From the NCBI RefSeq assembly GCF_014207745.1, contig NZ_JACHJB010000001.1:2480001-2544000 (forward strand): a DNA stretch of 64,000 nt, written 5' to 3'. Numbering within the stretch: the stretch's first letter is position 1; each line of letters starts with the position of its first letter. Shown here piece by piece: positions 19,158 through 27,348 of the stretch. Below the pieces are notes generated by a model, which was given only the letters and a program-made list of their open reading frames with translations, was not told the DNA's origin and searched no databases. The position numbers and the translations under genes are program-made. Source of the DNA: Nonomuraea muscovyensis (lineage in GTDB: Bacteria > Actinomycetota > Actinomycetes > Streptosporangiales > Streptosporangiaceae).

Positions 19158-19179
19158 GGTTCGACCGTACAACCATTTT

Positions 19180-19194
19180 GTTGCAAGATGCAAC
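19180..19194. promoter_or_regulatory. Palindrome at the marR promoter
   Basis: GTTGCA-AGA-TGCAAC, perfect 6-bp arms, 22 bp upstream of the marR start. The adjacent GTACAACCATTT (19167-19178) recurs at 20710-20721 before blaI. Confidence 0.6.
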
Positions 19195-19200
19195 CACATC

Positions 19201-19215
19201 TACCCCTTCGGGGTA
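19201..19215. promoter_or_regulatory. TACCCC/GGGGTA palindrome upstream of marR
   Basis: TACCCC-TTC-GGGGTA, perfect arms. It could be a compact CsoR-like site for the marR operon or a small terminator hairpin between the M56 gene and marR. The sequence alone does not decide. Confidence 0.4.
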
Positions 19216-19308
19216 TCCAGTGCCGAAACGTCTCCGGAGGGTCTTGCCAAGAGAGGCGGGCACGAGACGTGGCCCGTCCAGCTGCTTCTACTCGATCTCG
19301 CAGACCAC

Positions 19309-20259
19309 TCAGAGGCCGAGGAACTGGTGGCAGTGGTGCGCGAGGAACGAGCTGAGACCGGGCAGCAGCGCCACCGTGGCCGGTCCCGCCAGCAGCAGCC
19401 CGACAGCGAACGACCCGGCCAGACGCTGCCTGCGGCCGAGGGGGGTCGCCGGGTTGAGCAGGCGCCGTACGCGGGCCAGCGCGCTCTCGCCGCCGGCACC
19501 CAGGGCGAAGGCCGGAGCACGGCCGGTGGCCAGCCCCACCAAGGCGGTCGCGATGAGGACGCGGGGGTGACGGCGGGCAGCCACATCGTCGGCGAGCAGC
19601 TCGATGAGCCGGGCGAGCTCCTCCCGGGCCTGCTCGAACAGCGGAACGCCGGGGAACGCCCTGACCAGGGTTTCGGCTCCGGCGAGGACGAGGTGGTGTC
19701 GTCCGCGCAGATGCGCCTGCTCGTGGGCGAGTACGGCGGCGACCTGCTCCAGGCTGAGGCTGCGCAGGGCGCCCGTGGTGATGACGGCCTTGCCGTGCCT
19801 GCCGGGAAGGCAGTAGGCCAGCCGCTCGTCGTAGTCGACGACGATCGCGTCCAGCCGGCCGTCGTGCCTGCCCAGCAGCGCCAGTGTCTCCGCATGACGG
19901 CGCCGCTCCGCACGGGCGCGCGAAAGCACCGCCACCGCGCAGTGGACGACCCGCGCCACCACGGCGCCCGCCACGGCGAGGGCGACTCCGGTGGTCGCCG
20001 CGGTCATGCCCGGGCCGTGCGCGAGCAGAGCGGCGCACGCCGCGAAGAACGCGGCCAGACCGTGGCCGACCACTGAAGCGGGCACCGCAAGCGCGAAGGC
20101 CGCCAGCAGGATGGAGACGACCACGGAGCCGCACGCCGCCTGCCACAGTGCGATCGCCAGGCGGGGCGCCCGCTCGGCCCATCCCGCCCGGCCCAGCAGC
20201 CGGGGCAGCACGATCGCCGCGATGACCGGGTAGGCCACCAGCACGGCCGCCGCCGTCAT
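19309..20259 (-). CDS. M56-family membrane zinc metalloprotease (BlaR1-type, no sensor domain)
   Basis: 316 aa with three or four N-terminal membrane helices, the zinc motif HEQAH (H179, E180, H183) and the third-ligand region IELLADD (220-224), then another helix near the C-terminus. M56 proteases of this type cleave or inactivate a partner BlaI repressor on sensing an outside signal. There is no penicillin-binding sensor domain, so beta-lactam sensing is not supported. The start overlaps the stop of blaI by 4 bp (ATGA). Signal unknown; neighbours suggest metal or envelope stress. Confidence 0.88.
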   Translation of the reverse strand: MTAAAVLVAYPVIAAIVLPRLLGRAGWAERAPRLAIALWQAACGSVVVSILLAAFALAVPASVVGHGLAAFFAACAALLAHGPGMTAATTGVALAVAGAVVARVVHCAVAVLSRARAERRRHAETLALLGRHDGRLDAIVVDYDERLAYCLPGRHGKAVITTGALRSLSLEQVAAVLAHEQAHLRGRHHLVLAGAETLVRAFPGVPLFEQAREELARLIELLADDVAARRHPRVLIATALVGLATGRAPAFALGAGGESALARVRRLLNPATPLGRRQRLAGSFAVGLLLAGPATVALLPGLSSFLAHHCHQFLGL

Positions 20260-20627
20260 GCGCGCCCCTTCGGCGGGAACACCTGCAGCGCCGCCTCCAG
20301 GGCGCTCGCCTCCTCAGGTGTCAGCCGCTCCAGGAAGTGCACCAGGGTGGCGGCCTGGTTGCCGCTCCTGGCGAGGGACTCTCGCATCAGGTCGGCGGTG
20401 TAGGCCTCCTTGGAGGAGATCGCCTGGTAGATGTAGGCCTTGCCGACGAGCTCTCGCTTGAGCATGCCCTTGGTGTGGAGCTTGTCCATCACGGTCATCA
20501 CGGTCGTGTAGGCGATCTCGCGCTCCCGGCGCAGGTCCTCCAGCACCTCACGCACCGAGGCAGGCCGGCGGTAGGACCACATGCGGTCCATGATGGCCGA
20601 CTCCAACTCGCCCAGACGGCGCGCCAT
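20256..20627 (-). CDS. BlaI/MecI-family repressor
   Basis: 123 aa from ATG 20625-20627; upstream in-frame sequence is antisense to other DNA and is rejected. The winged helix covers residues 1-75 (ASVREVLEDL, AYTTVMTVMDKLHTKGML). The C-terminal helices form the dimer region that the M56 partner would cut. It is coupled to the M56 gene. A CTAC-N8-GTAG palindrome lies 35 bp upstream (20663-20678), and another lies at the divergent DUF6153 promoter (20801-20816), so it likely represses both. Confidence 0.9.
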   Translation of the reverse strand: MARRLGELESAIMDRMWSYRRPASVREVLEDLRREREIAYTTVMTVMDKLHTKGMLKRELVGKAYIYQAISSKEAYTADLMRESLARSGNQAATLVHFLERLTPEEASALEAALQVFPPKGRA

Positions 20628-20662
20628 GCGAACCCCTTCCCACCGGGCAGGTCGCTCCCATG

Positions 20663-20678
20663 CTACCGGCCATCGTAG
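20663..20678. promoter_or_regulatory. BlaI-like operator, blaI promoter
   Basis: CTAC-N8-GTAG, the same 16-bp architecture as 20801-20816. Actinobacterial BlaI sites use TAC/GTA half-sites of this kind. Binding is inferred. Confidence 0.6.
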
Positions 20679-20700
20679 GCAGGCACCGGTTCGCGTAACC

Positions 20701-20717
20701 GGTTGTGCTGTACAACC
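20701..20717. promoter_or_regulatory. Inverted repeat shared in part with the marR promoter
   Basis: GGTTGT-N5-ACAACC. The right side continues into GTACAACCATTT, which is also present before marR (19167-19178). It may be a MarR site or a promoter element linking the two operons. Confidence 0.4.
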
Positions 20718-20800
20718 ATTTGGCCGCCACGGGGACCGCGTGGCGCGGTGGAGCACGGCACGCCGATCTGCCGCAGATGCCGTGCCCGTGCCGCACAGGC

Positions 20801-20816
20801 CTACTATCGTGAGTAG
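20801..20816. promoter_or_regulatory. BlaI-like operator, DUF6153-DUF305 promoter
   Basis: CTAC-N8-GTAG inside a perfect CCTACT-N6-AGTAGG repeat (20800-20817), 29 bp before the DUF6153 start. Confidence 0.6.
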
Positions 20817-20845
20817 GGACAGGTCGGCATCTGCACGGGGAACGG

Positions 20846-21262
20846 ATGGACGAACACGTAGTAGACCGATGCCGCCGCCTCTCGCGGTGGGTCCTTCTGG
20901 TCCTGCTCGTCGTCGGCGTCTCCGGCATGCACACCCTCGGACACGCCGACCTCTCTCACGGGCACGGCGAGGCGGCGGTGGCGTCGATGCCCATGGGACA
21001 GACGCCACATCCGGGAATGGGCGGCGCTGTCTCCTCAGGCGCCGCCTCCTCAAGTGGAGAGTTGCCCGAGCTCGATCCCGGCACCGTGTGTTCGGCAGTG
21101 CTCACCTCGCTGCTTCTGCTCTTCCTGGGAGCGCGGCGTGGGCGCCTGCTCGGGCGAAGGAGGATGCCGCCCGCAGCGGTGTCGGACACGGGACCGGCGG
21201 GCAGGCCGCCCCCCGGGTCTCTTGCGCTGAATCTCACTCGTGTGTCGGTGCTCCGCATATAG
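20846..21262 (+). CDS. DUF6153-type small membrane protein
   Basis: 138 aa. A first hydrophobic helix (about 13-30) is followed by a His/Met-rich outside segment (HTLGHADLSHGHG, SMPMG) and a second helix (about 81-98). A basic tail ends LTRVSVLRI, the ending typical of this family. The DUF305 lipoprotein gene follows after 64 bp, so the two are probably one operon under the BlaI-like operator. The His and Met residues suggest metal binding at the outer face (inference). Confidence 0.75.
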   Translation: MDEHVVDRCRRLSRWVLLVLLVVGVSGMHTLGHADLSHGHGEAAVASMPMGQTPHPGMGGAVSSGAASSSGELPELDPGTVCSAVLTSLLLLFLGARRGRLLGRRRMPPAAVSDTGPAGRPPPGSLALNLTRVSVLRI

Positions 21263-21326
21263 GCCGATCGGTCTCGCGACCCACGGCCATGCACCCATCC
21301 ATCGACACAGCAGGAGTCACTCGACC

Positions 21327-21968
21327 ATGTTCACCAACCGATCGATCGTCCAGAGGATCATGTCCGCGGCGGCGGCCGGAGCCGGCGCGCTCGTCCTGCT
21401 CACCGCCTGCGGTGGCGGCGGCGACAGCACGACGTCCGGCCACGCCATGCCCACGACCGGCGGAGCGGCCGCCACGCCCACCGGCACGCAGCCGGAAGCC
21501 TCGTTCAACGACGCGGACGTGATGTTCGCGCAGATGATGATCCCGCACCACCAGCAGGCCGTCGAGATGGCCGAGCTGGCCGAGAGCCGCGCCTCCGACC
21601 CCGAGGTCACGGAACTGGCCGCGAAGATCAAGGCCGCCCAGGACCCGGAGATCAGGACCATGCAGGGCTGGCTCAAGGAATGGGGCAAGCCCGTGCCCGC
21701 GGACACGGACGGCACGCACGGCATGGATCACGGCATGCCCGGGATGATGTCCGGCGAGGACATGAAGATGCTGGAGGAGGCCAAGGGCGCCACCTTCGAC
21801 AAGCGTTTCACGCAGATGATGATCGCCCACCACAAGGGGGCGATCGAGATGGCCAGGACCGAGCAGGCGGAGGGCGTCAACGCCGAGGCCAAGGAACTGG
21901 CCAAGACCATCGAGTCGGCCCAGCAGGACGAGATCGAGCAGATGCAGAAGATCCTCGACCGGCTCTGA
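21327..21968 (+). CDS. DUF305 lipoprotein
   Basis: 213 aa. The signal peptide ends in lipobox LTAC (C28), so it is anchored outside the membrane. Two DUF305 repeats follow, each with a Met/His motif: MMIPHHQQAVEMA (H74, H75) and MMIAHHKGAIEMA (H168, H169). A Met/His-rich link (HGMDHGMPGMM) joins them. The ATG at 21327 has AGGAG upstream; an earlier in-frame start at 21240 lacks a signal peptide and overlaps the previous gene. A ferritin-like helical fold binding copper or another metal is plausible but unproven. Confidence 0.9.
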   Translation: MFTNRSIVQRIMSAAAAGAGALVLLTACGGGGDSTTSGHAMPTTGGAAATPTGTQPEASFNDADVMFAQMMIPHHQQAVEMAELAESRASDPEVTELAAKIKAAQDPEIRTMQGWLKEWGKPVPADTDGTHGMDHGMPGMMSGEDMKMLEEAKGATFDKRFTQMMIAHHKGAIEMARTEQAEGVNAEAKELAKTIESAQQDEIEQMQKILDRL

Positions 21969-22275
21969 CGCCACCCGCCGGGCGCCCCGCCGGGGGCGCC
22001 CGGCGTCTCGCTTCTGGCCTACTCGTAGGCATCGCATCTACGACGAATGACAGTAGGCAATGAACCGTGGCCGGCACCTTCGTCCTCCGAACCCAGCCAT
22101 CGCGCCGGGGACGGGAGCCGCTGGGAGAGTCCTGGTGCTACGCCCTGTAGGAGGTACGGCCGCCACGCAGCACCGGAAGCTGTTACGGATGAGATGTCGG
22201 TGAATGCTGGGCATTTTGAGTAATCCTCGCCGCACCGGAGAAAGGTAAAGAAATCGCCCCTGAACTGCTGGTCAG
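21969..22275. other. Gene-free stretch before the CHAP fragment
   Basis: It holds the DUF305 terminator and a short CCTAC-TC-GTAGG repeat (22018-22029). The last 80 bp are less GC-rich (ATTTTGAGTAATCC, AAAGGTAAAGAAATC) and end where the truncated CHAP frame begins, so a rearrangement boundary may lie near 22200-22275. Confidence 0.5.
21977..22004 (+). terminator. Hairpin after the DUF305 gene
   Basis: Perfect 12-bp GC arms (21977-21988 and 21993-22004), 4-nt loop, starting 8 bp after the stop. Outer GACGCC/GGCGTC bases extend it. Confidence 0.8.
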
Positions 22276-22737
22276 ATGGGGTGCTCGATAGACGTCAAGG
22301 AGAACGCCGCAGGGGGCGGCACCCCGTTCCACAGCTGGTACATGTCCTCCCAGCGGGCCGCCGAGACCGTCACCCGTGACGGTGGCAACGTCCGCGCCTA
22401 CGCCAACGCGCCGTGGTGCGCGATGTTCGTCTCGTGGGTCGGCGAGAAGGCCGGCCTTCGCCAGACGGTCGGCTGGGACGCCTACACCGTCACCTGGGCC
22501 AAGTGGTTCAAGGCCAACAGGCGCTGGGGCTCCACGCCCAAGCCGGGCGCAGTCGTGTACTTCTCCTGGAACGGCGGAGGCATCGACAGCATCGACCACA
22601 TGGGCCTGGTCAAGAAGGACAACGGCGACGGCACGATCAGCACGATCGAAGGCAACACCGGCAACGGCAGGGTGGAGCAGCGTGTCCGACCCAAGTCGCA
22701 CGTCATCGGCTACGGCTACCCGGAGTACAAGGCCTGA
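22276..22737 (+). pseudogene. CHAP-domain peptidoglycan hydrolase, N-terminally truncated
   Basis: 153 aa from ATG, with an in-frame stop 15 bp upstream and no clear ribosome site. The body is a CHAP (NlpC/P60-like) amidase domain with the catalytic Cys in PWCAMFVSW and the His in IDHMGLV, and it ends shortly after the domain. Relatives normally have a signal peptide and some residues before KENAAGGGTPFH; here only about eight remain, so the protein cannot be exported by a normal route. It is probably a relic. The alternative is a cytosolic effector-like hydrolase; nothing nearby supports that. Confidence 0.6.
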
Positions 22738-22744
22738 CGCGACA

Positions 22745-22762
22745 CGCGAGTAGCGACTCGCG
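22745..22762 (+). terminator. Small hairpin after the CHAP fragment
   Basis: CGCGAGT (22745-22751) and ACTCGCG (22756-22762), perfect 7-bp arms. The remainder of 22738-22977 shows no convincing gene. Confidence 0.45.
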
Positions 22763-22977
22763 AAGTCGCCGAGAGGGACCCGCCCCCTCAACGCCCCGCT
22801 CGGCGACGGATCACGGATGCGGTCGACGGTTCGTATCACCGGCGCCGTGGTCGTCAACGCACCTCCGAGGATCAGCAGGAGGGACCGCCGGCCCGCCTGG
22901 GGCGCATCCGGACGAGCGGGATCGCTGGCGGACCACACGGTGGTGAAGATCGTCCAGATCCGGGTCCCGGGCCGGAC

Positions 22978-23628
22978 TCAGGAAAGCGTCGTGAGCAGGC
23001 GGATGAGGGCGTCGGTGGCCCAGGATCGCCAGCGCGAATGGTCCCAGCCCCTGGTGCCGACCAGGAGGTTGTAGGTCTCCGGCGACAGGATCGTCAGGGC
23101 GATGTCGGCGGCGACGTGTGTGGGGAGCCCGTCCCGCAGGGGTGTCTTGCGGGCCAGGGCCTCCGCGAAGACGCGTTGCACGGCGAGGCGCTGGTCGATG
23201 TTGGTGGCCCAGACCTCGGCCAGGTCGGGGTCGGTCGTGGCGGCGCTGCGCACGACGTCGAGGAGCTGGGCGGCGCGCAGGTAGATGTCTCCGGCGCCGG
23301 CGACCTGGCAGCGGAGCTGCGCGAGCGGGTCGGGGTCGGCGAGCGCGTCGCGGACCCAGGGCCGTTCCAACGTGGGGACGGGCTCGTCATCGCCGGCGAT
23401 GGCCAGGTCCAGGGCGGCGGCCAGGATGGCCCTCTTGGTGCCGAACGCGTAGTAGACGGTCTGCTCGCTCACCCCGGCCCTGGCCGCGACGGCGGTGATG
23501 CTCGTCGTGGTGTAGCCCGCCGTGGTGAACAGCTCGGTGGCGGCCGTGGTGATGCGGCTTCTCGTGGCGCGGGCCCGTGCGGCCCGCCCGTCCTCTCGCC
23601 CGGCCGGGCGTCGTGGTGTCTCGCTCAC
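22978..23628 (-). CDS. TetR-family regulator
   Basis: 216 aa from GTG 23626-23628; an ATG at 23658 would place the first codons inside the operator. The helix-turn-helix is at about residues 30-65 (TTTSITAVAARAGVSEQTVYYAFG). It is divergent from the five-gene MFS operon and faces the palindrome at 23645-23668, so it is its likely repressor. The C-terminal helical domain has no recognisable ligand signature. Confidence 0.88.
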   Translation of the reverse strand: MSETPRRPAGREDGRAARARATRSRITTAATELFTTAGYTTTSITAVAARAGVSEQTVYYAFGTKRAILAAALDLAIAGDDEPVPTLERPWVRDALADPDPLAQLRCQVAGAGDIYLRAAQLLDVVRSAATTDPDLAEVWATNIDQRLAVQRVFAEALARKTPLRDGLPTHVAADIALTILSPETYNLLVGTRGWDHSRWRSWATDALIRLLTTLS

Positions 23629-23644
23629 GACTTGACTATAGCGC

Positions 23645-23668
23645 CACTCTAGAAACATTCTTAGAGTG
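23645..23668. promoter_or_regulatory. TetR operator in the divergent promoter
   Basis: CACTCTA-N10-TAGAGTG with perfect 7-bp arms. The right arm touches the GTG start of the MFS gene (23668), so binding would block initiation; the MFS mRNA may be leaderless. Confidence 0.7.
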
Positions 23669-25119
23669 TGACTACAAAAACATGGGGTTCGGGCGGCTTC
23701 GCCGTCCTGCTGCTGCTCACCTCAGTCGAACTCGTGGTGTTCCTCGAAGTGTCGATCGTCAACGTGGCGCTTCCCGCGATGGGAGCGGCCCTGGCTCTGG
23801 CCGACACGGGTCTGGCCTGGGTGGTGAACGCCTACCAGCTGACCTTCGGGGGCTTTCAGCTGGTGGGCGGGCGCGCTGCCGACGTGCTCGGGCGGCGCCG
23901 GATGTTCCAGGCCGGCATCGTGCTCTTCACCGGAGGGTCGCTGCTGTGCGGCCTGGCGCCGGACGCCGGCACGCTCCTCGCGGGCCGGGCGGTGCAGGGC
24001 GTCGGCGCGGCGCTCGTGGTCCCGGCCGAGCTGGCGCTGCTGGCGGCGATCTTCATCGAGCCCGCCGTCCACCGCCGGGCGTTCGGGGTGTGGAGCGCCA
24101 TGGCCGCCGCGGGCGCCGGCTCGGGTGTGGCGCTGGGAGGCATCCTCACCGAGGTGGCCGGCTGGCCGTGGATCTTCCTGATCAACGTTCCCATCGGACT
24201 GGTGGCGCTGGTCGCGAGCCCGCGTCTGCTGCCCGCGGACCGGCCCGCGCCCGAGGGGGCCGACAGGCCGCGCCTCGATCTGGTCGGCGCGCTCGCCGGT
24301 ACGGGGAGCCTGCTCGCGCTGGTGCTCGTGGCGTCCGAACTGCCCGTCCGGGGCTGGGACGCGCTCACCACCGGGGCGATCGCGGTCACCGTGCTGGCGG
24401 CCGCCGTCTTCTGGGTCCGGCAGCGGCGCCACCCGCAGCCGATCCTGCCTCCGGCGCTGCTGCGCCGGCGGGAGGTGCGCGCGGGCACGGTGGCCAACGC
24501 CCTCGTGGGGGCCGCGCATGTGCCGGCGTTCGTGCTGCTGTCTCTGATGCTGCAGGACGTCATGGGCTACTCCGCGATCGCCGCCGGATTCGCCGTCCTC
24601 CCCGTCGCGGTGGTCAACATGGTGACCGCCCGCACCGTGGTGCCGTGGGCGGTGGGACGTTTCGGAACCCGCCTCGTGCTGGCAGGAGGCATGGGCCTGC
24701 TCGCGCTCGGCCTGGCCGGATACGCGCTCCTCCTTCACCCGGGCGCCGGATACCTCATCGCCGTGCTGCCCTCCAGCGTCCTGTTCGCCACAGGGCTGCC
24801 CGCCGTCTTCGTGGGCTCGACCGCCTCGGCCGTACGGGTCGCACCCGAGGAGCACAAGGGAACCGCGTCCGGGCTGCTCAACACCGCCCAGCGACTGGGG
24901 GCCGCGCTCGGCGTCACCGGTGTGCTCCTGGCCTCGGCGGCGTGGACCGCCTCGCACGAAACCAGCGTGAACGCGGTTGCCGACGGGCTCCGGATCGGGT
25001 TCGCCGTCGCAGCCGGCCTCGCGGTCCTCGGGGTGCTCTGCGCCCTCGTCATGTTCACCCGCCGGCGCGTGGACGCCGCGGCCGCCACCGTACAGCAGCA
25101 AGGGGCACCCCAGCGATGA
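23668..25119 (+). CDS. MFS transporter, DHA2 (14-TM) type
   Basis: 483 aa from GTG 23668, which has no ribosome site but lies at the end of the operator. The motifs are LEVSIVNVALPAM in the first helix, GGRAADVLGRRR after the second and GSGVALGG in the fifth. About fourteen helices are predicted. First gene of a coupled operon with a reductase-like, a DUF418, a DsbA-like and a VKOR protein. Probably a TetR-controlled efflux pump; substrate unknown. Confidence 0.9.
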   Translation: MTTKTWGSGGFAVLLLLTSVELVVFLEVSIVNVALPAMGAALALADTGLAWVVNAYQLTFGGFQLVGGRAADVLGRRRMFQAGIVLFTGGSLLCGLAPDAGTLLAGRAVQGVGAALVVPAELALLAAIFIEPAVHRRAFGVWSAMAAAGAGSGVALGGILTEVAGWPWIFLINVPIGLVALVASPRLLPADRPAPEGADRPRLDLVGALAGTGSLLALVLVASELPVRGWDALTTGAIAVTVLAAAVFWVRQRRHPQPILPPALLRRREVRAGTVANALVGAAHVPAFVLLSLMLQDVMGYSAIAAGFAVLPVAVVNMVTARTVVPWAVGRFGTRLVLAGGMGLLALGLAGYALLLHPGAGYLIAVLPSSVLFATGLPAVFVGSTASAVRVAPEEHKGTASGLLNTAQRLGAALGVTGVLLASAAWTASHETSVNAVADGLRIGFAVAAGLAVLGVLCALVMFTRRRVDAAAATVQQQGAPQR

Positions 25120-26105
25120 GCACAGTCCTGATCCTCGGCGGGTACGGCGCGGTCGGACGCGAGGCCGCGGCCGCGCTCACCGAATCTCCCGGAACGACGG
25201 TGATCGTGGCCGGGCGCAACCCCGGGCGAGCCCGCCCCGTCCCGGGCACCAGCGCGCTGCGCGTGGACGCCGCCGATCCCGCCGACCTGGCCAGGGCCCT
25301 GGAGGGCGTCGACACCGTCCTCATGTGCGCCGAGATCGACAACGCCCGGGTCGCCCGGGCCTGCCTGGAGCGCGGCATCGGCTACGTGGACGTGTCGGCC
25401 TCCGCGCCCGTCCTCGCCGAGATCGAGCAGTTGGACCGCCTGGCCACCGAGCGCGGCGCGACCGCCGCGCTCAGCGTCGGCCTGGTCCCGGGGATCACCA
25501 ACCTGCTGGCCCGGATCTGCGCCGGGCGCTCGGCGGCCGGCGATCTGCGTATCGGCGTGCTGCTCGGCTCGGGGGAACAGCACGGCCCCGCGGCGATCGC
25601 GTGGACCCTGGACGGGCTGGGCCGGCTCGACGGCTCCTGGACGATGCGCTTCCCGGCTCCGTACGGCGAGCGCACCGTCCACCGCTTCCCGTTCTCCGAC
25701 CAGTACACGCTGCCCGCGACCCTCGGCGTCGCGTCGGCGAGCACGGGGCTGTGCCTGGACTCCCGTCTCACCACCGGCCTGCTCGCCGCGGCCGGCCGGC
25801 CCGCCGTCGCCCGGCTGCTGCGCCGTCCTAAAGCCCGCGCCCTCATGCTCAGAGCGCTGGAGAAGATCCATCTCGGTGATGACGGATTCGCCGTGACCGT
25901 CCGCTGCGGCACCACCCGGGCCTCCTTCAGCGGGCGACTCCAGAGTCGCGCCACCGGGCGCACCGCCGCACTGCTCATCCGCCACCTGCCAACCCTGCCG
26001 CCGGGCGTCCGGCACATCGAGCAACTGGTCGACCCGGTCGATTTCCTGACCGAACTCGCCGCCGACGGGTCCCACCTGCATCTCGACCGGCAGGGACCCT
26101 CATGA
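25116..26105 (+). CDS. Saccharopine dehydrogenase-like NAD(P)-binding protein
   Basis: 329 aa. The N-terminal Rossmann motif is GGYGAVGREAA (about 8-18), followed by a VIVAGRNPGRA strand and a DAADPADL acidic turn as in saccharopine dehydrogenase NADP domains. The C-terminal half is alpha/beta without known catalytic residues. The start overlaps the MFS stop and its own stop overlaps the DUF418 start, so translation is coupled. It may modify the compound exported by the MFS pump (inference). Confidence 0.8.
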   Translation: MSTVLILGGYGAVGREAAAALTESPGTTVIVAGRNPGRARPVPGTSALRVDAADPADLARALEGVDTVLMCAEIDNARVARACLERGIGYVDVSASAPVLAEIEQLDRLATERGATAALSVGLVPGITNLLARICAGRSAAGDLRIGVLLGSGEQHGPAAIAWTLDGLGRLDGSWTMRFPAPYGERTVHRFPFSDQYTLPATLGVASASTGLCLDSRLTTGLLAAAGRPAVARLLRRPKARALMLRALEKIHLGDDGFAVTVRCGTTRASFSGRLQSRATGRTAALLIRHLPTLPPGVRHIEQLVDPVDFLTELAADGSHLHLDRQGPS

Positions 26106-27334
26106 CGGTCAGTGGCGTCCGCGGGACCGCGTCTCCCGCCAAGCGGGTGTTGGCGCCGGACCTGGCCCGGGGCGGCATGCTCCTGCTCATCGCCATCGCC
26201 AACACCCCCTGGTACCTGTGGGGCAGGAAGCTTCGTGTCAGCACGATCCACCCGCCGGGCGGCTCGGTGTTCGACCGGAGCGTCCAGGTGGCGAGCATGA
26301 TCGTGGTGGACTTCCGCGTCTACCCGATGTTCGCCTTCTTGTTCGGCTACGGCGTGGTGCAGTTCCTGACGCGCCAGGAGGCCGCCGGCCAAGCCAGGCC
26401 CGGCGTGCTCGCACAGTTAAGACGCCGCAACCTGTGGTTGCTGGCGTTCGGATTCGTCCACGCCGCGCTGCTCTGGCAGGGCGACATCCTCGGCGCCTAC
26501 GGTCTGGCGGGGCTGCTGCTCGCTCGGCTGTTCCTCCACCGCGACGACCGTACGCTGCTGACCTGGTCGGCCATCGGCAGTGCTCTGCTCACGCTGGTGA
26601 CCCTCATCAGCGTGGTGGGCGCCTATCTGGCGGCGGTCGCTCCCGTGCCACCCGAGATGGCGGGGTACCTGTCCCTCGGGATCGCCGGCAGCGAGCAGAG
26701 CGACCCGCTGGCCGCCGCCCTGGCGCGCCTGACCTTCTGGCCGGTCGTCAGCCTTGGACAAGGGCTCATAGCCCTGGCCTTGCCCGTCGCCATCGTGCTC
26801 GGCTTCTGGGCCGCCCGGCGGCAGATCTTGGAAGGGCCCGGTGAGCACCTGCCGTTGCTGCGCCGCGTGGCGATCATCGGCATCGCGATCGGCTGGCTGG
26901 GCGGCCTCCCACACGCCGCGGCTGTCATGGGATGGCTGACGATCCCGCCGGAGTCGATGTTCGTGTTCGAGGTCACTCAGATGGCCACGGGCCTGCCGGC
27001 AGGGCTCGGGTACGCGGCGTTCTTCGGCCTCCTGGGACACCGACTCTCCGGACGGCGACCCGGTCCGATCATCTCAGCCGTCACCGCCGTGGGGAAACGC
27101 TCCCTGTCGGCCTACCTCGCCCAGTCGGTCCTCTGCGCCCCTGTACTCGCCGCCTGGGGACTCGGGCTCGGCGCCCATCTGCACAGCGCCTCCACGGCCG
27201 GCTACGCGATCGGCGTGTGGTTGTTCACCGTGGCGGGAGCACGGCTGCTGGAGCGTGGCCACCTTCGAGGACCTGCCGAGATCGCCCTCCGGCGACTGTC
27301 ACGACGACCCCATCCACGTACGGAAGACAGATGA
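26102..27334 (+). CDS. DUF418 family membrane protein
   Basis: 410 aa with about ten hydrophobic segments. The N-terminus has the family's RVLAPDLARGGMLLLIAIAN block and the C-terminal half the DUF418 region with GKRSLSAYLAQS. DUF418 proteins are related to membrane acyltransferase-like proteins, but no activity is proven. It overlaps its upstream neighbour by 4 bp. Confidence 0.85.
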   Translation: MTVSGVRGTASPAKRVLAPDLARGGMLLLIAIANTPWYLWGRKLRVSTIHPPGGSVFDRSVQVASMIVVDFRVYPMFAFLFGYGVVQFLTRQEAAGQARPGVLAQLRRRNLWLLAFGFVHAALLWQGDILGAYGLAGLLLARLFLHRDDRTLLTWSAIGSALLTLVTLISVVGAYLAAVAPVPPEMAGYLSLGIAGSEQSDPLAAALARLTFWPVVSLGQGLIALALPVAIVLGFWAARRQILEGPGEHLPLLRRVAIIGIAIGWLGGLPHAAAVMGWLTIPPESMFVFEVTQMATGLPAGLGYAAFFGLLGHRLSGRRPGPIISAVTAVGKRSLSAYLAQSVLCAPVLAAWGLGLGAHLHSASTAGYAIGVWLFTVAGARLLERGHLRGPAEIALRRLSRRPHPRTEDR

Positions 27335-27348
27335 GCGAAGGAGCACGC

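Noticed and set aside
22738-22977. Possible minus-strand gene with RRSLLLILGGAL helix
   Set aside because: The frame continues into antisense of the CHAP fragment and lacks a credible start, ribosome site or family match.
23577-26105. Very long open frame through the MFS and reductase genes
   Set aside because: Only its last 990 bp, from ATG 25116, encode a recognisable protein. The earlier part is a GC-rich shadow of the MFS gene with Arg/Gly-rich low-complexity translation.
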